A stretch of 64,000 bases of DNA from Quillaja saponaria. Its lineage: Eukaryota; Streptophyta; Magnoliopsida; Fabales; Quillajaceae. The stretch is taken from NCBI GenBank assembly GCA_029379385.1, contig CM055611.1, positions 25,696,092 through 25,760,091 on the forward strand. The letters are read 5' to 3'. Made by a program: the position numbers and the translations under genes. The notes under the pieces were generated by a model. It saw only the letters and a list, made by a program, of their open reading frames with translations, was not told where the DNA came from and ran no database searches. Shown one piece after another: positions 12,636 through 24,000 of this stretch. Every line of letters starts with the position of its first letter. Position 1 is the first letter of the stretch.

Positions 12636-12645
12636 TCTATTTATA
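12636..12645 (-). promoter_or_regulatory. TATA box of GDSL copy A
   Basis: TATAAATA on the minus strand about 55 bp upstream of the GDSL A ATG. The spacing suits a short 5' leader. Confidence 0.55.
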
Positions 12646-12934
12646 AGCAGATTATGACATATATGAGGAAAAAGAATGTAAAATCTTTTGGAGTGCATTC
12701 TCAGGTTGAGGTAGTAACATGGAAACTTCTGATATTAATTGTATAATTCTTTTGACGATTGTTATGAATTTGTCTCAGTCTAATCTACTTTATTATATTA
12801 GAAGGAAAAAAATTTAAGACTGCTTATTTGATCAATAGATAAGATCATAATTAAGACCTCATTCAAAATAAGTTTAGGTGTCTTCCAAGAATTTACATTA
12901 TTTGCATCATTCAAACATCTTCAAGATTAGATTG

Positions 12935-13590
12935 GCAAAATGCTGAATGACCATTTCAGTAGTATGAGCAGATTCAAAGAACACATATTCCCCTACATTA
13001 TGCCATTCCCCATATTCCCCATACGCTTATCTGTTCCCTCCTCAGTCCAAAGCTATAATGTCCTCTGCAAGGGCCACTGCCCAAGTATGCTTCATTCCTT
13101 TCCTTCAAACTTTGTCATAGCAACTAAAACTAAGTAGAACATAGATGTGAAACAATTAATGAATTATACTGATTATGCTAGGATATTCCATATTTTGAAG
13201 GGTAATTCATTAATTCAGTAATTGCATCATAGAAATTGGTGAACAAATTCTTGAATACTTTGAGCTGCTTCCCCAATATCTTGAGGATTGTAGAAGGGAA
13301 AATCTTTTGTAGCTTAGTTGTCGCCTCAGTAGTCATGACTTTTTCATAGCAGTTTATAGTCTATCACCTGAAGAGACAGAATCTGCTTATTTTAGTTGCA
13401 AGTCTAAGGATTCTGAAAAGCTACTGAACCCTTTCCAAGCACTTAAAGGTAGGAAAACCAATTTTACTGTCCAGGCTATTACAAATTTCAGTCATCGTAG
13501 TATTAAAACACAGTTAGAAATCCTACTTAATGCAAAAGGTAACATACAGATCCTTGATTTGTTTCAGCATCAAAAGACAACGGCCAGGTT
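12935..13590 (-). pseudogene. GDSL esterase relic between copies A and B
   Basis: No long frame survives, but the DNA aligns by eye with GDSL A in the right order. 12935-13110 resembles exon 5 (TCAAAGAACACATATTC and the CTTTCCTTC...CTTTGTCA boundary). 13180-13360 resembles exon 4 (CATATTTTGAAGGGTAATT; GAGCTGCTTCCCCAA). 13360-13375 resembles only the exon 3 start (GTCTATCACCTG). About 13545-13590 resembles the end of exon 2 (CATACAGATCCTTGATTTG). Most of exon 3 is deleted and no exon 1 is visible. This is an older duplicate, far more decayed than its neighbours. Confidence 0.75.
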
Positions 13591-13848
13591 GAGAATATGT
13601 TTAGAAAATACACTAAATTGGTAAAATAGTTTGGAAAAACACATTAGCAAGGTTAAACAGCTCATGTTGCCTCTGCTGGAAAATCAGATTGGATCATATA
13701 CTTCCAGTACAGATGAACATTTTGACAGGACTGCCCTGTGGGCTGTCGTTATTATTACCTAAATATACAGAAGAGAACTACTAGATCTATAAACAAATAG
13801 TTGATTCTCTGAAGATAATCACATGCCAATCATTAGAAGCTACATTGG

Positions 13849-15557
13849 TTAATCTTCAATAAGTGCTTTGAGATTGTAAGGTCCAGTAACTTTTCCAGTC
13901 CCACTCCACATCAATTTTGAGAATAACTGGTTGACTTTTTCTGTAAAATGAGCTGAGTCAAAGAATACATATTCACTAGCATTGTCACAAAATTCATACT
14001 CTGTCACACCTCTCTTTCCTCCACAGCTTAAAATTCCTCGATATGGACCACTGCCACAACATGCCACTTTCCCTTCCTTGAAACCTTAGCAAACAAGATT
14101 ATGAAAAAAATAAAATTTGCATACTTCGAAGAATATAGATGCTTAAAAAAATAATCCAAAATTACTTATAAGAACATTGCAATTAGGACATACCATATTT
14201 TGAAGGCATATTGATTAAGTCAGTGATGGCAGGTAAGAAATCAGTAATTGCATATTTGAATCCTTCAAGCTGACTCTCTAACTCCCTCAGGATATTAAAA
14301 AGTGCTCCGTTGTGTAGTTTTGCAAGTTCTGTACCTTCTTCAAAACAACCACCTAAGCCTCCAGTTACAAGTACTTTCCAGACTGGAAAACAACCCAAAG
14401 GCCCCAAGGTTCGGACCCCGAATTTTCTTCCCCATTTCTTGTATATTTCCTACACATCATAATGTCATCATAAATTGTAAAGTCTTGGAAGGAGAAAAAT
14501 GGGAATTGCGAAACTATATTTCTTCGAATTGTAAATTACTTGGTTACTTACTTTGATCACGGTAGTCAGGTTTCCAATCACCATATCTACACAGTACATA
14601 TTCATATTGAGAGTATGACTTAAGCACAGTGGTGATTGTTGCAAAAACTATGTAATCGTTGGTACCAAGACCTAGTAAGTAGATGGCTCTTGACAGCACC
14701 TTGTTGGATTCTGCATCTCCTTGCTCTTTCCTCAAAAGCTTGTCAACATTTTTGAAATAACTCAGTTGAGTTTTCAAGTCTATGACCTGAAAAATTAGAG
14801 ACCAAGGTTTTTATGCTAGCATGGCTACATGTATGTACTAGGGCCATTAAGGTTTCCTTTTAGGATATATTAGCTTCAAGTTCATGCATACTTGTAAGAA
14901 AAGGAAGGATAAGCAGGCATTTCAACTAGTTATTATTCTGCAATCCTACTTAATGAGAATAAGTTAATTTAACACCAATTTTAGGTACATGACTAACTTT
15001 TGTCCATTGTCAAACAATTGAAATAATACACTGTTGTTAAAAAAGCTTTACAAGAATGTAAGTATGTAACATATCGATCCTCAATGAGTTTCAACAAGAG
15101 CACCGGCTCCTGCTGATGCAAAGTTTACCCCATCAGTATATTGTTGATAACCAGGAAATAGATATGGTTGAATCAATGGTAACTTTGCATACTCAGCTGC
15201 CAGAAAAAAAAAAAAAAAAAATTGCTTTTGTCAGTGGAGACATAATTTGGATGCTGAAGCTCAATGGAGATTGAAATTCAGAGTTATCCCACCTATGAAA
15301 TCTGGAATTAGTCTTCCATCAGAAAATCTCCCAGTAGGGTATTTAAAGAAGGTTTCCCCATATGGCCAATAGTTTGCCCGAGAAGCTGCAGTAACATTGA
15401 TGTAGTTATTGTTACCTGCATCAAAAACAGAATCCTCAAATATGAACAAGGCAGCTTGTTTTTCCTTCACACAAATATCTCCAAGGCAGTAGATTGGTAA
15501 CCAAATAATGTTCACACAGATAACCAAGAAACAACTATGGGAACTTAAATTTTCCAT
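13849..15557 (-). pseudogene. GDSL esterase/lipase copy B, pseudogene with multiple lesions
   Basis: Exon blocks are 15293-15557, 15075-15196, 14552-14786, 14194-14449 and 13849-14084. The order matches copy A and the protein is clearly the same family (block I region, GxND, CCGSGPYRG, DSAHFTE). Independent defects: block I reads FIFEDS, with the family's Gly before Asp-Ser changed to Glu; exon 2 has an in-frame TGA at 15081-15083; the exon 2 donor is AT (position 15074-15073) instead of GT; and exon 3 carries about 7 extra bases after the QYEY codons (TGTACTGTGTA region), shifting frame. The exon 4 and exon 5 frames are still open. The number and variety of lesions make this a true pseudogene rather than a sequencing artefact. 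A start at 15557 is chosen by analogy with copy A; an ATG eight codons upstream also exists. Confidence 0.85.
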
Positions 15558-17127
15558 GTAAATCAGTTCACTAGCATTCACTTATTTTCAGTAGTTAGCA
15601 ACCATTAACCTCAAGAACACGCAAAAATATTTAACTTCTTGGGTGGATTTGAAGCTGGCTGATTTAAATATTCTTATCAGAAAACTTCATCCAAATTGAC
15701 TAGCTGACTAATATAACATGCTGTCTAATATGTAACGGGTTTAGTACGTTGTTTCATGACTTTTGTGTACAAAACAAGCAGACCTTTTATTTTGTCTACT
15801 TTTGACCATGAATATAATGCAACGTGGCACTTGGTTGGTCAGTTGTTTACTTCATATAATTGTAATCGGGAATTTTTATTAAATCAGAAAATTGAAAGTG
15901 TTCACTTTTCAAATTGTTATATTTGAATATATCTTATATTCTGAACAAACAATATCCTTTTGTTGATGCTGATATTCAATTCATCACTTCCCACTAAAGC
16001 TCTGGTTTTTCTAATATTGCAGACTAGAATTACAGATTATTTACAATCAGCTACTAATATCATACAGAAACTGAATTACAAATATGACTCCTCCATTTAC
16101 TAACAAAACTAATGCATCTCTGAGGGTGCCCAACAAAAAAAAGAAAAAGAAAAACAATTTGTAAACAAGTATCTAATTGTCCTCTGTTTCTTTTTCCCAA
16201 AGTACCATAGACAAATTTTGTTTTTATTTTTTTCTTCGATTAGCAAATGTAAATATTAACAATACTATTAGATGTATGATACAGATAGTATAAGAACTAA
16301 GGGTGTGCAACCGGGTGGATGGGTCTGTTTTGGCTAATTTCACCCGACCAGACCTGACTAAGTTGGATAGGCAAAAATATCACCCAAGTTTTTAAGTTGG
16401 GCAATAAAAATTTGCACCCAATTAAAACTTGGTGGATCAGTTTAGGACTTTTTCCAGCTATAAGCAGCTATAGGCAGCTATAGGCTGTTCACAAAAAGCA
16501 AATGTTGCCCAGTTCTGATGATAAAGCTAGTGTAAGTCCATTAGACATTTCTTGTTAATTGGTTTCAACGTATATTGAAATGTTTAAAAAAATCGTGCTT
16601 TTAAATTGATTTCTAACTTAACTTGTCATAAGTTTAAGCGATTTACTTTGAAAACACAGAATTCACCCACTTATTTTTTCAATAAACTTCTTATTAAATG
16701 ATGTCTCAAAACCATGCCTATGCAGTATACTAAGAATGTATACACTACATAATGATATTAGTACACAATTGTGTTGATAATAATATGATAGTTATATACA
16801 ACGACCTTATTTACTAAATGAAATTTTTTGACAAAATTCACTGTAAAAAACACTTACACTTTGTAAAATGAACAATACAAAACACATCATTTTTCCAACT
16901 CTATATAAACTTCATTGTTTTTCATAGAAAGGATGCCCTTATTTCTATGAACAATACAAAACACTTATACTTTGTAAAATACATCTTGGATATGCCATTA
17001 AAATAGTCCAATTGTATACTAATTTATTGAACAAAAATAAAAAGATAAAATAAAAGAAAATACAACAAGCAATATTTGAGAGCTGCCGTCAAAAAAGAGA
17101 AGCGATAAATTCTAAACGATTCTCTAA
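15558..17127. other. Intergenic spacer between GDSL C and GDSL B
   Basis: No gene supported. Around 16300-16500 the sequence (GGGTGTGCAACCGGGTGGATG and a following Pro/Thr-like run) has the look of common dispersed plant repeats. A short duplication, ATGAACAATACAAAACAC, occurs near 16867 and 16947. Confidence 0.5.
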
Positions 17128-19225
17128 TTAGCTAGACACAAATGAAGTTACACAACTAGGTAACTCCAAATGACTATCTTCAGCATATGTAGCATGAAAG
17201 AGATCCTCCAAATTGTAAGGCCCCAAGTTGAAACCAGAGTTGCTTGTTTTTGTTTGATTAGACCACATTTGAGCAGCTAATTGTTTGTAAGCCTTCTCAG
17301 TAAGATGATGGGTGTCCCAAAACACATAATCATTTGGATTATCACATAATTCAAATTCCTTCACTTCTCTTTTCCCTCCACAGCTATCAATTGCTCTGAG
17401 CCGACCTGTTCCACAACATGCTACTTTCTCTTCCTTGAAACCTTCATAAAACACAATTTTCCCATTTAAAAATTTGCTAGGAAAAAAAAAATAACATGCA
17501 TGTGTGTAAAATTTATATGAAAGATAAAAATACTTAACCATATTCGGAAGGATGATCGATTATTTCACTGAGACTACTGTAAAAGTCGAAGAGTGAATAT
17601 TTGAACCCCTTCAACTGCTTCTCCAATTTTACAAGTGACTGAAACAGGACTTGATTGTGTAAGGCTGCTAGGGCTGAAGCTTCTTGGTTGCAACTGTCAT
17701 CACTAATTCTGTCGGCAGGAAGACAACCAAAGATTGGCAAATTCATAAATGCAAATTTCCTGGCCCCTGTCTTGTATACTTCCTGCCAAAAACAATAAAT
17801 GTATATGCCCCAAAACCCATTTACTAAATTATGTGAAAATCATTTGCTCAATTAGTGAGAAGCTTTAGGAAGTTTATATACTTCTTGACTACTAGGACAA
17901 CCTCTACTTGGGGTGAGACTAGCATTTTTTATGTGAAGCGTCTTAGGCAAATAGTCTATTGACTGGTTTAAGGTTATGAAAATAGGATTTACTCGTGTTG
18001 TGTAGTCCAAAGACAAAATTTGTTGGATTTTGATGAACATAATGGAAAAATGTGAGACCTACATTTGAATTTCAGAAAAGAGAGAACTATGTCTTCTCCT
18101 TCTTAAACATTAAATTAGTCAAATACTTAAAATAATTTATATATTTAGAAATTGATAAAAAATTATCTCCCCATCTAAAAGTTCAAGTTTTTAGTGAGAG
18201 AGATTCTTTAATCATTTGTATATATTCTAGTATTTCTTTGCACATGTGGGCTCAATACTAAATAGATTTACCCGAAATTTATAATTTTTGAAGAGGTGCA
18301 AGTGTCGAAAGTAGAGTTTGAACTCATGACTGATCATTTGTATATTGTAACATAGATAATAAAAATAAATAAATAAAGTATGAGGATGCATGTTTACCTG
18401 GACAACTGCAGTCGTATTACCAACAACCATTGCAACATAATCTGCATAAATATAGGAACTGAGAGAGGGACTGCTGTAATCGTTGCTTCCAATGCTAAAC
18501 AAGTATACAGCTCTTGATAATGCCAATTTGGCTTCAAATTTGCCTAAGTTTTGTTGAAAGCTAGTTGCTACACTCTTGAAGTACCTCAGTTGTGCTTTAA
18601 GAGGTATCACCTGAAAATTATTGTACATAGCAAAGCAAGTATATATGATGGCATTTCATAAATACACTATACTTATGGCTAGTCATAAATAAAATTACAT
18701 CTCTTATTAAATTATGAGAAAATACATACCAACCCTTTAAAGGTATCATCAAGAGCACCAGCCCCAGCAGATGCAAAATTCACTCCTTTGTAGTAATTAT
18801 GACTACTGCCAGGTTGTAGAAATGGTGGAATCATTGGAAGTTTTGCATATTCAGCTAAAATTAAAAATCATAGGGAAAGAATTTGTGTTAGTTTTAGAAA
18901 ATATGGATTTGTACAAGCAAGATTATCACAAAAAGATTTTTTTTGTTGTTGAAATATTACCAATAAAATCCGATACCAAACGACCATCTGAAAATCTCCC
19001 AGTTGGGAACAGCTTGAAGTAGGTTTCTCCATAAGGCCAATAATTTGCTAGCTGGTAGGCAGATGTGTTGATGTAGTTGTTGTTGCCAACATCTAAGAAA
19101 GAATCTCCAAAGATGAAGAAGGCAACATGTTTGTGTGAATACCTGAATGAACTTGAGGCATTACTCTTTGAGACAAGTCCTACAAAGAAAACCAGGAAGA
19201 TCAGAGAGCTAATTAGCCTTGACAT
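17128..19225 (-). CDS. GDSL esterase/lipase copy C (GLIP type), intact
   Basis: Exons 18961-19225, 18730-18854, 18398-18610, 17539-17782 and 17128-17441 join with GT/AG borders into one 386-residue frame. Residues 1 to about 23 form a signal peptide (hydrophobic LIFLVFFVGLV). Block I FIFGDSFLDVGNNNY has the nucleophile Ser42; block II is FASAGAGAL; block III is SIGSNDY; block V is WDTHHLTE with the Asp-x-x-His pair. The cysteines of VACCGTG and SCGGKR are present. The predicted product is a secreted serine esterase of the GLIP clade, some members of which act in defence; substrate unknown. It has an unusual extended C-terminal tail (about 20 residues after the LEDLF block). A TATA box lies near 19270-19277. 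It is the only copy in the array that reads without a lesion. Confidence 0.9.
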
Positions 19226-19267
19226 GATTGCCTTTTCCTCAGTGCCTAGCTTACCTCTTTAGGCACC

Positions 19268-19278
19268 CTTTTTATAGA
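19268..19278 (-). promoter_or_regulatory. TATA box of GDSL copy C
   Basis: CTATAAAAA on the minus strand about 45-50 bp before the ATG of copy C. Confidence 0.5.
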
Positions 19279-21017
19279 TTTAGCCTGCATGTCTTGAGTG
19301 TGACTTTTAATGGAACTATGAAGATATTATCATAAATTATTTAATATCTACGTAAATGACACATTTTTAACCAAATGAAGAAGATTTATTAGTCGGTATG
19401 GATAAATTAACTTGAACAAAAAAGGGCTTTATATTTTATTTAGGCTTTATTTACTGTTTTAGTTACACTATTTTCTAGTTAGTTCACGAATTATTTATTT
19501 TAATTAGGTTCTTTAGAATTTAATATTTTCTATTTTGATCTTCTAAATTTTATTTATTTTATATTTAAATTATTAATCAATTCAAAAATATTAAATTTAG
19601 ATAAAACACAATATAATTAGTTTTTATGGTTAAGAATAATTAAGAAATTTTTCATGATTTATGAAATTTTTTTTTTTGGCAAAAAATTCAAGTGTAACCA
19701 TTAAAATTAAGGAAACAAAATTTCCAAATTATTGGGTTAATATCATGCATTATTATTTATTGTTTTATTTTCTCTTAAAAAATATGTTAGCTAATTTTGT
19801 TATATTCCATCTCAATTTAATAATTTTGACTTGATTAAAAATTTCATTTAAAATAATTAAATCATGGAAAACTAGAATAAAATAAATCAAATTCGATCTC
19901 ATAAATGATGTAATTTTTAAAAGCAAAATGAGAAATAAGCCTGTTATTTATCAATTCAAACACTTGTTGACAACAAAAATTATATATTAAACTCCTTTAA
20001 CTCTCACCCAACTAGATCAAGTACCTTATTGTGATGTGGACTGATGGAATGGTAAAGAAGTGAAATACTGATATATACGTGGTGAGTGGTTTAAACACGT
20101 GAAATAAATGTTGTGATTGGTTCTAACCCAACAAATCATATTAATGAACTTGTCCTATTTGGTAGTACTTTGTTTTTCTATTTTTGGTGTAATGTGGTAA
20201 AATGTTTTTAATGGTCCAGTGAAATTTAGATTTTTTTTGTTTTTGTTCTAAGGATGTGAAAAAAATCCAAGATAACTGAATGATAAAAAATGCATCATCT
20301 TGAACCAAAGGAAAACTAGAGGATCCTCAATGATCAAAACATGATAAAGAAAATTTTTAAATATGTGGGGCAACAATCCTCTAAATATAATACAAGTCTA
20401 AACATATCATGTTAAAATAAGGTCAGTGCAATGAAAATAAAATAGAGTTTATTAAAAGGCTAGCTTTGATAATAGAGTTTAAGGACCGTTAGACATGACT
20501 TGTTAACCATCCTAAACCAAAAAACAAAGAGATTAAGCAAAGTAATACAAATTTGGTAATGTTAAAACAGTATAGAATATGTAACAAGGCCTATGTATGC
20601 TGTACGCATGCCTTTGAACTTGGAGAAGCTGTGCAAGAGCCTATGTTAATTTCTCTATTAGCTTGTGAATCTGTTTTTGTAATAATCTACCTTACTATTT
20701 CCATCTTCAATTATTAAATCTCCAAAGATGAATAATTCCGTGTATTTTTTCGGTTAGCTAGAAAAATTGACGATGATAATTGGTTAACTTAAAAATAATT
20801 GAAAAAATATATATATAATCAAGAAGTTCAAATTGCACATCTCCTTATTGAAAAGCTTATCTCCTTATTTGTCACTTTATGAAACCAAAAGCCAATGTCT
20901 TTCTTCCTTATTCACAAATTGATAATTGAAAGTTTTAAAATTTTTTTAGTAGAATTAACATAAGATTAATTGAAAGCTCTTTTTTTTTTTTTTTTTTTTC
21001 CAATTTACTCTAATTTT
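19279..21017. other. Spacer between GDSL D (3' end) and GDSL C (promoter side)
   Basis: AT-rich, no gene supported. ACGTG cores (TACGTGG and CACGTGA near 20070-20100) lie about 0.9 kb upstream of copy C, too far to assign. Confidence 0.45.
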
Positions 21018-24000
21018 TCACTCTTGAAAGAGTTCCTTCAGATTGTAAGGCCCAAAAGTGTGGGATCTGCTTCTTTTTGTTCGACTCCACATTTGGGCAG
21101 CTATTTTTTTGTTAGCATTCTCAGTAGGATGGTAAGAGTCCCAAAACACGTAGGCATTGGGTTTGTCACATAACTCAAATTCCTTCACTATTCTTTTCCC
21201 TCCACAGCTGTACACTCCTCTGTATGGCCCTGTCCCACAGCATGCTGTTTTTCCTTCTTTGAAACCTTCATCAATCACAATTCTCCCATTAAAAACTGTT
21301 TGTAAAGTTAAGCTTCATTATGTTTCTACTTTCTTATATATAAAGCTAGGCCCATGCCCATTGCAAACCCTACTGAAGAAAGTGGCCATGAATAGGCCTT
21401 CATAACCTAATTGCTGGCTTCATGCATATGAACTTGCGCCCATTTGTAAACAACATCATAGACTAGAGCAGATCTGATTTAAAAATCTTACCATATTTTG
21501 AAGGATGGTTGATTCTTTGACTCAGACTGCTGTGGAAGTCATAGAGAGAATATTTGAACCCCTTTAACTGCTTATCTAATTTTAACAGCAGCTTAGGGAG
21601 TGCTTGATTATGTAATTTTACAAGGGAAGAAACTTCTTCAAAGCAACTACCATTACCAATAACTCTGATGGCTGGAAGACAGCCTAAGGGTGGCAAATTT
21701 ATAAATGCAAATTTCCTGCCTCCTATTTTGTATATTTCCTGCCAAAATAATGAACAAAACAATTGGCACATATCACCAGTTTTGAAGATCTCATGTATAA
21801 AACATATTATGTAATTAAGTAAGACTTACGTTACTTTGTGCATGACAATTTCTGTGTTAAAAAAGTAACTTAACATAGGATCTATCTTTTTTCTTATCAA
21901 GAGACTGTCGTGCAAAAAAAAAATTTCTAATTTCCAATTGCATATTGTTAGTTTTAAGTAAACTACATTAATAGATTGAAAGTAACTAAAGCTCTTTACC
22001 TTGAGAGTAATAGTCAAATTACCAAGAACCATTCCAACATAATCAGGTGCAGAGTAAGATTTGAGTACACCAGAATTCGTCACAAAAGGGCTAATGTAAT
22101 CGTTGGCTCCAATGCTAAACATGTAGACAGCTCTTGATAATGTCATTTTGGCTTCATAATAGACTAACTTGTGTCTATACCAAGTTACTACTTTCTTAAA
22201 GTTCCTGATTTGTGTATTAAGAGGTATCACCTGCAGTAGTTTAGATACCATATATATCAGTTATAATTATAAGTACAAAGAAAGTTTTTTGGAAAAGAAA
22301 TCCTTAAATGACTTGATTATGTCTCACCCTAAATGCACAAATGGTAGGTGAATATATATGCAATGGTGTGAAAACTCTTAAAAAATCTGCTAGAAAACTA
22401 TGTAAAAATGTTAAAGCTAGAAATAACATAACATTTCCTTAGACCTATATGTCTATGTCTCTGTAGAGATTTGATCCAAAATCTTATTTGATAGTTTCCT
22501 AATTAGTTTATTTTTGGTGGGTAAGAAAAAACTAATTAGATGTTACTAGAGATTTCCTAATTAGTTTATTCTTGGTGGGCAAGAAATAACTAATTATATA
22601 TTACTGGGATTTCCTAACTATATTTACTTTGGTGGGTAAGTAAGTCTAATTAGATAATAATAGGGTTTCCATAAAGTGGAAGAAAAGTTTGCTTGTTTGG
22701 CAAGTCTTATGTAGTATAAATATGTAAGCTTGTGAAAGTTGTAGGTATGAGAAAGAGAGGGATCTAATATTTGTGGGAGAGTCTCTCAGAAATAGGGGTG
22801 CAAGAAAGATTAGTCAAGATGTGGTATGAGTAAGTGAAAATACTATGTGTAGAGTGTACTCCTTCGATGTAATATTTCTTGGAATATTAGTGAATTTTTT
22901 TCTCATCCGTGGATGTAAGCAAAGGGCCGAATCACGTTATATTTTGTGTTGATGTTTATTTATCTTCTCTTTTACTTATATTTGTATGGATGTCCTTTGT
23001 TATTTTTACTATAACTCATTGAGGATTAAAGGAGAATTTCGTATAATTTCCAACAAGTGGTATTAGAGCCTAGTTCAACTGGGATGATTGGATAGCCCAA
23101 GAGAATTTTGGTGATAGTGAAGCTATTGTAAAAATACAATGGCGTTGAAAGAAAAAAAAAGTTGTGATAGTTTTGATTATGTAGAAGGAAGAGAAAGAAG
23201 GGAAAAAAAAAAAAAAACTGAGTTTTGCATTAAGATTTGATGACATGGAGTTGTTTGCAGAAACTTAACCCATTGACGAGATGACGTGGAAAGGGCTTAT
23301 CAATGGTGATATGTGAGATGGGGAGTTGTAGTGTTTGAAGAAACCTAACCCAGTGATGAGACGACGTTAAAAGGGCTCATCAATAGTGATAAGTTAGATG
23401 GAGTTGCAGTCTAGTGATAAGATGACGTGGAAAGGGCTTATCAATGGTAACATGTAAGATGGAGTTATTGTTTTTGCATAAATCTAATCTAATGATGAGA
23501 GACGTGGAAATGAATTATCTATGGTTTTAAGTGAGAGAAGATGGCCATATACATATGTATTGTTGTTGTGGGATATCATGGTTTGTTCACTATGAGCAGG
23601 AAGAGACTTTCGATGGAGTGATGACTCTTGATGATGAGTAAGGCTCATGTGAAGTTTTGATAATTTTGCTGTTGATAGTAGATAATGCATTATATGAGTA
23701 TTGAAAATTGTGTAGAAGGATTTGAATCAAAGGTGGACATTGTAGAGATTTGACCTAAATCCTTATTTGATAGTTTCCTAATTAGTTCTTGGTAGGCAAA
23801 AAATAACTAACTAGATGTTGCTGAAGATTTCCTAATTAGTTTATTTTTGGTGGGCAATAAATTACTAATTAAATGTTTATGGGATTTTCTAATTAGAGTT
23901 ACCTTGGTGGATAATTATGTCTAATTAGATGATTGTTGGGTTTTCATAAAGTGGAATAAAAGTTTGTTTGTTGGGCAAGTCCTATGTAATATAAATATGT

